Assembly: GCF_002367995.1 (NCBI RefSeq) | Contig: NZ_AP018207.1 | Coordinates: 8,409,366-8,473,365, forward strand | Reading direction: 5' to 3' | Source: Calothrix brevissima NIES-22 | Lineage (GTDB): Bacteria > Cyanobacteriota > Cyanobacteriia > Cyanobacteriales > Nostocaceae | Length of the DNA: 64,000 nucleotides | Shown: positions 52,836-60,789 of the stretch, one piece after another | How the letters are laid out: every line of letters begins with the position of its first letter | How positions within the stretch are numbered: position 1 is the first letter of the stretch | Program-made: the position numbers and the translations under genes | Notes under the pieces: model-generated | What the model was told of the DNA's origin: nothing | Databases searched by the model: none | The model's input: the letters and a program-made list of their open reading frames with translations, nothing else

Positions 52836-52987
52836 ATGGGGATTAGTCTCACGCAAAGACGCAAAGGCGCAAAGGGATTAATATTAGAAGTTTAAAGAAA
52901 ATAAGTATTTCTCTCTTCTCTCTGCGTTCTCTGCGTCTTGGCGGTTTTAAAAATCATTTCCTTAACTTTGACACAGTAAGAATCACC

Positions 52988-54079
52988 ATGAAAAATCACT
53001 GGCGCAGATATCAAATTTATCTCATCTCCTTTATCGGAGCATTATTACTAACAATTGGTTTTTCTACTCCCAGTCAAGCACATTGGGCAGATTTAGCGGT
53101 GGCTGAGATAACAGTAGAACCGACAAAAACCGGAATTATTTTGACATTTCCTACAGGCTTAGTAGTAGACGCCGATGATAACGGCGATGGAAAACTCTCC
53201 ACTAATGAAGTTACCAGCCATCAAACAAAACTAGAGAAATTTTTAGGCGATCGCATCCGGCTGATCGACAATCAAGGCGAAGCTGGTAAAATTGCTGTTG
53301 CAGCTACCAATAATTTACCAGCGAATCTCCAAAGTAATACTAATACTCACACCACCCTAGAACTAACTTACACTTGGTCACAACCAGTTAGCGCACTCAC
53401 CATCAACTACAATCTATTTCTACCAAATGTCCCAACAGCGCGATGTCTGGCAACTGTCATGCAAGAAGGACACACGCGCAATTTGGTATTTACTCCCGAA
53501 CAGCAGGAATTTGCGTTAATTGACGCTTCTATATGGCAACAAATTAGCAGTTTTATCTTGCTAGGAATAGAGCATATTATCACAGGATATGACCATGTTT
53601 TATTTTTGATAAGTTTATTAATGTTAGGCGGTGGTTGGCGTTATCTACTGAAAGTAGTCACAGCCTTTACTATTTCTCATTCCGTTACTTTGTCGTTAGC
53701 AGTATTGAATATTGTCAGTTTACCAGTGCGTTTTGTTGAAAGTGCGATCGCACTCACCATTGTCTATGTAGCCGCAGAAAATTTCTGGCGTAAAGATGTA
53801 CGTGGACGCTGGTTACTGACATTTATCTTTGGACTCATTCATGGGCTGGGTTTTGCTGGAGTTCTCAAAGAGATTCATCTGAGTCAGTCTAATTTGGCTG
53901 TATCCCTGGCTAGTTTTAATATTGGTGTAGAACTGGGACAAATTGCGATCGTTTCTCTTGCATTTTTGGTGTTGCGTACTATCCAAAAATATCCTTGGGA
54001 ATTAAATCTGCGACGCTTGTTATCTGGTTGTGTTGTCGCTATGGGCTTATTTTGGTTTATCCAACGAGCCTTTTATTAG
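52988..54079 (+). CDS. HupE/UreJ-like membrane protein with EF-hand motif
   Basis: The 363 residues have a signal peptide (to about TPSQA), an extracytoplasmic N-terminal domain and a C-terminal HupE/UreJ_2 domain (about 195-360) with GIEHIITGYDHVLFLI, FTISHSVTLSLA and FGLIHGLGFAGVL. The conserved His and Asp may bind nickel or another metal. The N-terminal domain contains DADDNGDGKLSTNE, a canonical calcium-binding EF-hand loop. Metal transport or secondary permease activity is plausible. Confidence 0.85.
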   Translation: MKNHWRRYQIYLISFIGALLLTIGFSTPSQAHWADLAVAEITVEPTKTGIILTFPTGLVVDADDNGDGKLSTNEVTSHQTKLEKFLGDRIRLIDNQGEAGKIAVAATNNLPANLQSNTNTHTTLELTYTWSQPVSALTINYNLFLPNVPTARCLATVMQEGHTRNLVFTPEQQEFALIDASIWQQISSFILLGIEHIITGYDHVLFLISLLMLGGGWRYLLKVVTAFTISHSVTLSLAVLNIVSLPVRFVESAIALTIVYVAAENFWRKDVRGRWLLTFIFGLIHGLGFAGVLKEIHLSQSNLAVSLASFNIGVELGQIAIVSLAFLVLRTIQKYPWELNLRRLLSGCVVAMGLFWFIQRAFY

Positions 54080-54379
54080 ATCTGTGCTGAGTTTATAGGA
54101 TAGAGAATAAATAAGCTAATGGGCGTCTAAATTGCATACAAATAAGGGCTGTCAACTGTCAACTGTCAACTGTCAACTGTCAACTGTCAACTGTCAACTG
54201 TCAACTGTCAACATCTCTCACGATAGATTGTGCAGACTAAACATTGATACAGAAATTTTCAATTAAACGGGTATTGAACCGCCTTGATCGATCGCTATCC
54301 TTCCCCACCCTCAGTGCAAGGTGGGGAAAAATAGACTGTTGTTGAAAAAACTTAACTCAAGGCTGTAGGCTGTTAATAA
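54080..54379. other. Intergenic region with a nine-unit heptamer array
   Basis: Apart from the array at 54150-54212 and a CCCCACC/GGTGGGG inverted repeat (about 54304-54328) near the end of the epimerase gene, nothing coding is visible. Confidence 0.65.
54150..54212. repeat. Nine perfect heptamers (TGTCAAC)
   Basis: A 63-base run of the 7-mer TGTCAAC/CTGTCAA without mismatch. It is the longest and most regular member of the heptamer family in the window, so it is likely young or actively expanding. Confidence 0.93.
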
Positions 54380-55330
54380 TTAGCTATACAAAGATTTGAT
54401 CCAATGCCATTCTTGAGTCAAACCTTCTTTGAGAGAGACAGCTGGCTGATATTGGAGAATTTTTCTGGCTTTCGATACATCTGCTGCGGTATGGCGTGCA
54501 TCTCCTATCGCTTTTTCTATATGGTTGGTTTTGATTGGTTGACCAACAATTTCTGCCATTGTATCTAATACTTCAGTTAAGACTACTCTGCTACCACCAC
54601 CAATATTAAAGATTTCGCCCACAGCATCAGGCGCAGTAGCGGCGGCTAGGTTAGCAGCGACAGCATCGCTAACAAAGGTAAAGTCTCTGGTTTGCTGTCC
54701 ATCACCATAGATGGGAATAGCTTCATCTTGCAATACAGCTTTGAAAAACTTATGAAATGCCATATCCGGGCGCTGTCTGGGGCCATAAACTGTAAAATAG
54801 CGCAAAGATACAAAAGGTACGCCAAAGTTTTTGTGATATAAACTGCATAAACGCTCGGCTGCTAGTTTGGTAATACCATAAGGAGACACAGGACGAGGTG
54901 GAATATCTTCGTGAGTAGGTAGAGTTTCGGCATCACCATATACACTAGATGTAGAGGCAAATACTAGCCTTTGCAAGTTTTTCGCATCTTTAGCAGCTTC
55001 TAGTAAAATCTGTGTCGCGTTAATGTTGCGTTCGGTGTAAGCACGGAAACCGCTACCCCAACTAGCTCTAACTCCTGCTTGTGCGGCTTGATGGTAAACG
55101 ATCTCTACATCTTGCAGTAATGTCGGCCAATCTAATAACTGAATATCGCCTTCAACAAGTTTAAAGTTAGGATATGCTTTTAAAATTGCTATATTCTTGT
55201 GTTTTAATGTCGGATCGTAGTAATCGTTAAATTCATCAATACCTATTACTTCTTTATCTTGTTGCAGTAATGCTTCAGCTATGTGAGAACCAATAAATCC
55301 AGCTGCCCCTGTAACAATGATTTTGGTCAT
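54380..55330 (-). CDS. NAD-dependent nucleotide-sugar epimerase/dehydratase
   Basis: The 316 residues are an extended SDR: TGAAGFIGSHIAEALL (NAD site), YHQAAQAGVR, STSSVYGDAE and the catalytic YGITK, then RYFTVYGPRQRPDMAF. It resembles UDP-glucuronate 4-epimerases and related UDP-sugar epimerases, for surface polysaccharide synthesis. It is on the same strand as the downstream lysozyme cassette but separated by 421 bases. Confidence 0.9.
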   Translation of the reverse strand: MTKIIVTGAAGFIGSHIAEALLQQDKEVIGIDEFNDYYDPTLKHKNIAILKAYPNFKLVEGDIQLLDWPTLLQDVEIVYHQAAQAGVRASWGSGFRAYTERNINATQILLEAAKDAKNLQRLVFASTSSVYGDAETLPTHEDIPPRPVSPYGITKLAAERLCSLYHKNFGVPFVSLRYFTVYGPRQRPDMAFHKFFKAVLQDEAIPIYGDGQQTRDFTFVSDAVAANLAAATAPDAVGEIFNIGGGSRVVLTEVLDTMAEIVGQPIKTNHIEKAIGDARHTAADVSKARKILQYQPAVSLKEGLTQEWHWIKSLYS

Positions 55331-55751
55331 ATCTCTAATTTTTATATATCCTCTTCATCTTTGCATACACAGATTAATACTTCGGGTGGTAAAAGTCACT
55401 ACTTACCCGGTATTTTTATTTAATCTTTTTAATCAAGATAAAAAATAAAAGAGGTCTTTATATATTAATCAGGTTGAGTCAAAAAAATTCGTCTATACAG
55501 AAAAGGACAACACAGAGGAGAGAAAATAGCCTTACCTGAACTGTATTACTCTCTAGAAAGATGCAATTTGGTTGCTAAAATTATACCAAATTCAAGAGAG
55601 AATAACACAAATTGGTAGAGAACAAGGTTCATACTTATGAACTAGTAGGAACCATGTATCAAGTTTTCATTCATTGCCAGGACAACCAATTCAAATTGAC
55701 CTGCAATGTGAGCGATCGCCAAAGATGCTGCTTTGGGCGATCGCGATAACA
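55331..55751. other. Intergenic region upstream of the epimerase
   Basis: These 421 AT-rich bases hold two HIP1-related CGATCGC sites (near 55713 and 55741) and no ORF worth reporting. The epimerase promoter probably lies here. Confidence 0.55.
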
Positions 55752-57095
55752 TCAATTAGGGAACTGTGCTAGCAGGTCTTTGCCGTCAATAATGGTACTA
55801 GTAAAGACAAACTGGCGGTTAGCTTGGTAGCGTGGATCTGACTTAATCATCGCCATAAAATCGCGATGTCCCTGTTTTGTCCTACCTACTTGACAGCCAG
55901 CACTCCATCTGCCTACGTCAGATTTAGGGTTATCACCTCCCCAATGTTGGTTAATGCCAAACATTCCTGAGTCCATAGAGTCGCCTTGATCGCGTCTGCC
56001 ATTGCGATTGGCATCTCGATGGACGGTAACTTGTCCGCCAGTTTGCACCAGCGCTTCATGTCCGCCACCTGGTGTATGAATTCCTACTTGCCATGCACTG
56101 TATTGCCCAAAGGCGATCATTGCTGCACCTTTGGGGTTCATAGGCTTGTAGGTATAGTACTTACCTGGGTTGGTTGTGGCTTCCCAACAGCCAATCATTT
56201 TTGGCTTACCATCTTGAAACTCAATCACCGTGCGGAGGTCGTTCCAGACATTCAGGGTATTGTCATTGAGCGTTCCGTCTGGATTCATGCCTTCGATGTA
56301 GATAATATTCTTTTGTCCAGGTTGTTTGTCAATTCTGTAGCCCTTCTTCTCGCAATAAGCAACGATTTTCTCGGCTAGAGTTTTCGGCTTAACCGTGACT
56401 GTGGCGATTTTGGAACCATCAATCTGTACATGTCCGCCATAGATAAACCAAACGCGCCGACTCAAAATTGGAGTCTTGAGCATCACTCGCAGATGTTGGG
56501 CATCTGCGATCGCGACTTCGATAATTTCCAAATCTCTCCCCGCTTTGACGGTGGTTTTTTCCGATGCTTCCAGCTTGTTAGAGGGCAATGAACAGCTTTT
56601 TAACACCGAGTCAGAAGTCACTTTCAGATTAAACTGCCCCTGCTCAACCTGGTTATCTTTGAGTCCAAGCGCTTGCAGAAAGTACAAAATTGCCGCACAA
56701 CCAGGAACTGAATCAATAGTTTTGGTGTGATTAGTCCCAGCCCAAACAAACGGCGTAATTCCTTGGTTATCTTTACCCTGGAAATCGTTGCACGCATCGA
56801 AGGCGAGTAAGCGAGTAGAGAGCTTTGTTGGTATCTGTTCGCCCTGAATCTTACTCAGCTTGCCCGTGATTTGCTGTAAAAATTGCTGATAATCCGGGAA
56901 ATCTGCCTTAGCATGTAATATTCCTGCCCAATACCAAGGTAAATTGGGATAATACCACTCAATTTTTTCATACAAACCGCGATCGTAATACAGCTTCTCA
57001 GCTATTCTTTCTAACTCTGGCAAGAGATTTGATTGCACTTTGCAGCTTTGCCATAGTTCTGTATATTTTTCTTCTATATGTACAATATTAGCCAT
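55752..57095 (-). CDS. L,D-transpeptidase-like multi-domain protein of unknown function
   Basis: The 447 residues have no signal peptide. The N-terminal 180 residues contain a helical region (LERIAEKLYYDRGLYEKIEW, FPDYQQFLQQITGKLSK) reminiscent of lysozyme-like fragments, then a FNACNDFQG-like and a SH3-like stretch (190-230). The C-terminal domain (about 300-430) has GIHTPGGGHEALVQTGG, FGINQHWGG and SAGCQVGRT: His, 13 residues, then Ser-Ala-Gly-Cys, like L,D-transpeptidase catalytic signatures. It is the last gene of the SLOG-lysozyme cassette. A truncated relative is at 884-1195. A peptidoglycan role is inferred. Confidence 0.6.
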   Translation of the reverse strand: MANIVHIEEKYTELWQSCKVQSNLLPELERIAEKLYYDRGLYEKIEWYYPNLPWYWAGILHAKADFPDYQQFLQQITGKLSKIQGEQIPTKLSTRLLAFDACNDFQGKDNQGITPFVWAGTNHTKTIDSVPGCAAILYFLQALGLKDNQVEQGQFNLKVTSDSVLKSCSLPSNKLEASEKTTVKAGRDLEIIEVAIADAQHLRVMLKTPILSRRVWFIYGGHVQIDGSKIATVTVKPKTLAEKIVAYCEKKGYRIDKQPGQKNIIYIEGMNPDGTLNDNTLNVWNDLRTVIEFQDGKPKMIGCWEATTNPGKYYTYKPMNPKGAAMIAFGQYSAWQVGIHTPGGGHEALVQTGGQVTVHRDANRNGRRDQGDSMDSGMFGINQHWGGDNPKSDVGRWSAGCQVGRTKQGHRDFMAMIKSDPRYQANRQFVFTSTIIDGKDLLAQFPN

Positions 57096-57214
57096 TTTTG
57101 TGATAAATGCTTGGTAACTAAAACGGCTGGTAGCTTTATTTTTTAATCATCGCCAATAAATCATCGCCAACAGCTAGAACAGGCAACACTAGCATCCACT
57201 TTTAAACAGTCCAG

Positions 57215-57550
57215 CTATGCTTCGTTAGAAGTATAACTTGCTGTGTTCAAGCTCCAGTTTGAATTTCTTGGCTGTGGATTGTTCAGTTCTTCATTATGGA
57301 CTTCTGGATATCTATTATCTTGATTTTTCACCTGTTCTATGCGTTGGCAGAGGCTATAAATGATAATCGGATCGCGAATGATTTCAGTTATAATGCGGGC
57401 TTCATTAAAGTCTCTAGCATCGCTTCTTAAGTCACGCAACACCAAATCGATTAACTCCGGACTCATTTCTATTTCCAAAGAAATGTTAATCGCAATATTT
57501 GGCCCTGTTTTGTCGATATCGATGGAATACTTTTTACTGTTACGAATCAT
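57215..57550 (-). CDS. Small unknown protein in the SLOG-lysozyme cassette
   Basis: The 111 residues are not recognised. The first 75 residues contain strand-helix patterns (IAINISLEIEMSPELIDLVLRD, EARIITEIIRDPIIIYSL), and the C-terminal 35 residues are Asn/Ser-rich and likely disordered. It lies between the lysozyme fusion and the transpeptidase-like gene, in the same direction. A regulator or immunity-type function is possible but unsupported. Confidence 0.55.
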   Translation of the reverse strand: MIRNSKKYSIDIDKTGPNIAINISLEIEMSPELIDLVLRDLRSDARDFNEARIITEIIRDPIIIYSLCQRIEQVKNQDNRYPEVHNEELNNPQPRNSNWSLNTASYTSNEA

Positions 57551-57594
57551 AATTGTGTCCTATAAAATTTTTCCGTGAATGGTTTAGTTGAAAA

Positions 57595-57870
57595 TGGGCA
57601 TGGGGCATGGGGCATTGGGCATGGGAAAGACAGATTTTCATGCTTGGTTGTGCCAAAACCTAGCGTGAATGACTGACTTAAAAATAGCGTTGACTGTTGA
57701 CTGTTGACTATTGACTATTGACTATTGACTCTTAATAAGAGATTTTCATGTTTGGTTATGAGATTTACTCGTAAATAGCTGACATGAAAGATTAATTTCT
57801 CCCTTGTCCTCCTTGTCCCCCTTGTCCCCCTTGTCCCCCTTGTCCCCCTTGTCCCCCTTGTCCTCCTTCC
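57595..57870. repeat. Three stacked repeat arrays
   Basis: GGGCATG heptamers (57595-57625), TTGACTG/TTGACTA heptamers (57688-57731) and TTGTCCCCC nonamers (57799-57870, about eight units) fill the gap between the small gene and the lysozyme fusion. GATTTTCATGCTTGGTTGTG and GATTTTCATGTTTGGTTATG are two further near-copies (57631, 57741). Confidence 0.88.
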
Positions 57871-57920
57871 CTTATCTCCCGTCGTCTGCAAACAAAAACC
57901 CTCAAGCAAATATTAGACGA

Positions 57921-59321
57921 TTAAGTGTAGGGTTTTAAGAAAAGATCGGCTTCAGCTTCTCTTCGTCTCCTCAATCCTTGCTCAACATTTGTTCCCGGAT
58001 TGCGATACTTAATGAAAGTTTCGCGCATATTAGCCCAATCACGATTATTTATGACTCTGGTCATGGACTCGAAGCCAGAAGAGCCGTAGAATCTACTCCC
58101 CAAGTTATAACCAAAGCTGAGTAAAGCCCCTTGTTGGTTAGGGTTGAGTTCGCCCCAGCAAGGTATTTTCATTAAATCCGGTAAGTAGCTTGTTTCCAGC
58201 TGATAAATCAACAAATCGTCAGCTTCTTGTTGGGAAATACTCTCTCCCAGATACCACGGACTACCGTCACGTTTCCTCGTCGTACCCCAGCCTATTGTGA
58301 TTGGTAGCCCTCCACTTAAAGGATCGGGGTATGCTTTAAGATAGCAACCTTCAAACTTTTTAATTAGCTCAACTCCACACATCGGTAGTTTTGTGGAGAC
58401 TTGTTTAGTTTCGACGAGCTGGTTTGGTGCTGTACCGTTTCTACTAATAGGATTGTTCTTAACCTTAGCCAGAATCTCGTTAGTACTCAGATACTGTACT
58501 GAATCAGCGTTGAGGCTGGTGCTATCACGATCCTCTTCGTCATCTTGCCAGAAATTGACCGCAGAATTTAAGTCAGTTTGCCCATCTGAGTCGCCTTGGG
58601 CTACTTGTTCGTTATTGCTTTGTTGTGGAGCAGAACGCTCTTGTTCCCACTGCTGTTTTTCAGCTTGGATGCGCTGTTTCTCAGCTTCTAGTTCCTGAAG
58701 TTGGGCTTCATATTGTGCTCGTAACTGCAACTGCTCGTTGAGATTTTCTAGAGCAAGTTCTGCATTCTTTGAGACTGTTTCTTGTGTCTGCTTACTACTT
58801 CCCTCTTGTCGTTCTGTTAACTGAGAAATAAAGCCCTGTACATCTTGTTGAATATACTGTTCGACTCGTTCGGCAAAAATGGTGTATGCCTCAGAGTGGT
58901 TATTATATTGACGATAGGGGCCAGCCATTTGGAAAAACTGCCACCCTTCAATTTTCAAGCCTTCAGCAGTATTACGATAGCTGCGGTACTTCTCACCATG
59001 ACCAAAAAACTCTTCAACCGCCGCAGATACGGCTACTACCTGACTTAAACCAAAAGCTGACCAGCCAACAATTTCTTGCCACTTCTGGTTCCCTTTCTCA
59101 AAACCAATGAGTGCAGGGACAATTACCCCACCAATGATGGTAATCATTCTGAGGTTATGATGGGCATTGCGTTCTTTGGTGGCTCGCCCCTCCAACCACA
59201 TCACTTGATCGAGCCAGCGATTTTTCAGAAAGTCTTTGCGCAAGTCTGACAAGTCGAGTCGGTCAATCAGTCCATAGAATGTCTGTTTAAGGTATTGACT
59301 ATAGTCGTTTTTCTTAGCCAT
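57921..59321 (-). CDS. DUF4231 (SLATT-like) membrane domain fused to a GH24 lysozyme
   Basis: The 466 residues have four parts. Residues 1-165 match DUF4231, a SLATT-type two-helix membrane domain (WLDQVMWLEGRATKERNAHH, then IIGGVIVPALIGF and SAFGLSQVVAVSAAVEEFF, and YRSYRNTAEGLKIEG). Residues 175-230 are a coiled coil (LRAQYEAQLQELEAEKQRI). A Gln/Asp-rich linker follows to about 310. Residues 315-466 are a phage-type GH24 lysozyme with catalytic Glu324 (KKFEG), Asp333 and Thr342 (ITIGWG). SLATT domains are effectors in nucleotide-based conflict systems. The lysozyme end suggests muramidase attack on the cell wall. A SLOG gene is just upstream. Confidence 0.85.
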   Translation of the reverse strand: MAKKNDYSQYLKQTFYGLIDRLDLSDLRKDFLKNRWLDQVMWLEGRATKERNAHHNLRMITIIGGVIVPALIGFEKGNQKWQEIVGWSAFGLSQVVAVSAAVEEFFGHGEKYRSYRNTAEGLKIEGWQFFQMAGPYRQYNNHSEAYTIFAERVEQYIQQDVQGFISQLTERQEGSSKQTQETVSKNAELALENLNEQLQLRAQYEAQLQELEAEKQRIQAEKQQWEQERSAPQQSNNEQVAQGDSDGQTDLNSAVNFWQDDEEDRDSTSLNADSVQYLSTNEILAKVKNNPISRNGTAPNQLVETKQVSTKLPMCGVELIKKFEGCYLKAYPDPLSGGLPITIGWGTTRKRDGSPWYLGESISQQEADDLLIYQLETSYLPDLMKIPCWGELNPNQQGALLSFGYNLGSRFYGSSGFESMTRVINNRDWANMRETFIKYRNPGTNVEQGLRRRREAEADLFLKPYT

Positions 59322-59439
59322 AGTTTTAAATTTCTCAAAAGCTTCTAGCTATAGTTAAATAAAAATAATGGTTACTTGTTCTTGCGGGAAAAATTCCCGA
59401 TATGGACTTTTTTTGCCATTTTTGTCTCCTCAATGTAAA

Positions 59440-60177
59440 TTAAGTAGACAGTAAATGTTTAATTGTCTGGGTTAACTCCTCCACTTCTGCTTCTAAATCA
59501 ATTGTTTGTAACTTCCCAGACGCAGCTAATTTTTCAGCACGTTCATCTGTGGCTTCTCCATGTAGTGCAGAGACAAGTTTATCGGCTGTTCTACCGCTAC
59601 CTGCTATTACCATCACCAAGCGTCCGGCGACGACGCTATTAGCAGCATCCAAAAAGGTGATTTCACCACCATTAATCAACACTGTTACTGAGGGTGCGCC
59701 ACCAGCTATTATGGTTGCTACTTTGACGATCCAAGGAGACTCATCGCCCCAATTATCACCGGGAACTAGAACAAAATGAGTATGATGTGGTTCTAGGGGT
59801 GCAGCATCATCAGCAGCTTCAGTTTGATTTGGTAAAATCACCTTTCCTATAGGTGCTACACCAATCAGAGGAAATGTAGACTTGGTTTGCTGACGAGCAT
59901 TACCTATCAGTTGCATCACTCCTGCATCTGTACCGCCATCAACAATATAGGCTCCTAAACTCTCGGCTATTGGGGCTAATACTTCCACAAACAAGCTTTG
60001 GATACGCCCAAAATCTGCTGCGCTAATCTGACTTGCACCACCGACGATCACTAAAATAGGACGCGAACCAATTAGCCCCATTTGCTCAAGCACATTAGAT
60101 AATTCTGTAGATTCAGAGACTCTAGCGGCTGTTGCTGTTTGCCCTTGGTCGAAACTCAGGCTAAAAAATTTTTCCAT
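59440..60177 (-). CDS. SLOG-family (LSDAT/TRPM-like) nucleotide-sensor-type protein
   Basis: The 245 residues contain a Rossmann-like SLOG domain: ILVIVGGASQISAADFGRIQ, GAYIVDGGTDAGVMQLIG, FPLIGVAPIGKV, then HHTHFVLVPGDNWGDES and VLINGGEI. This fits the LSDAT/TRPM-SLOG branch, which binds nucleotide-derived ligands. In conflict systems such sensors are often encoded next to SLATT effectors, and the downstream gene (118 bases away, same strand) is a SLATT-type fusion. It is the first gene of the cassette. The ligand is unknown. Confidence 0.85.
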   Translation of the reverse strand: MEKFFSLSFDQGQTATAARVSESTELSNVLEQMGLIGSRPILVIVGGASQISAADFGRIQSLFVEVLAPIAESLGAYIVDGGTDAGVMQLIGNARQQTKSTFPLIGVAPIGKVILPNQTEAADDAAPLEPHHTHFVLVPGDNWGDESPWIVKVATIIAGGAPSVTVLINGGEITFLDAANSVVAGRLVMVIAGSGRTADKLVSALHGEATDERAEKLAASGKLQTIDLEAEVEELTQTIKHLLST

Positions 60178-60789
60178 GACTTGGAATTGAAGTGTAGAAA
60201 GTCACGCTCATTATTCTACAAGAATTTGCTTTGTCGTCATAAATCTTACATAAATACATCCAACAATGGGTAGATATTATGTATTACTTTATCATAAATT
60301 TATGGTATCTTTACTTAAGCAACATGAATTTATACTTTTTTTCCATGAAAAACCTGTAGAGTACTAGAAAATATACTGTCATGGTATTCTGTTATAGTTA
60401 GAACTAAAAACCGTAAATCTTCGTATTTTTAACGTACTCAGCACTAGCACTCTTCATAGGCTTATTTGCTCAGATGGTTTGAGAGTCGCTCAACTCAGTC
60501 CACACTGACTAAAAAAGCAGATGAAAACTTTTATCAAAGATTACGGGAAACTAACTCCGCAACTGGGGTGAGAGAGATAGACATCCCGTAGCTACTATTT
60601 TGCCATTTGTCAGTATTAAGTAGCAAAAACAACTTGCCACTGATAGTTCATCACGGGTGGGGATGAGTCTAACTGTCCTGCTATGTGCAGTTCAGCATAG
60701 CTTTCCATGTAAGTATTTACACATCTAATAATTTATTTTGGTCTTGGAATCGATTATTTTGTTTGTATAGAAAATCACAAATTATTGAG
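60178..60789. other. Divergent intergenic region with a possible structured leader
   Basis: These 612 bases separate the SLOG gene from the exoprotein gene on the other strand. No gene is seen. Three inverted repeats cluster at 60495-60589, about 200-300 bases before the exoprotein start, so the exoprotein mRNA may carry a long structured 5' leader. Confidence 0.5.
60495..60589 (+). ncRNA. Candidate structured RNA leader of the exoprotein gene
   Basis: TCAGT/ACTGA (60495-60499 with 60504-60508) forms one hairpin. ACGGGA (60543-60548) pairs with TCCCGT (60584-60589) and encloses ACTCC/GGGGT (60554-60558 with 60565-60569). This nested fold suggests a structured leader; no known riboswitch class could be assigned by eye. 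Confidence 0.3.

Noticed and set aside
54150-54212. CRISPR array
   Set aside because: The units are 7 bases and directly adjacent, with no spacers; the same holds for the other repeat blocks.
60540-60600. c-di-AMP (ydaO) riboswitch, suggested by CCCGTAGCTA and GGGGTGA pieces
   Set aside because: The order and spacing of conserved blocks do not match the ydaO consensus as I know it.
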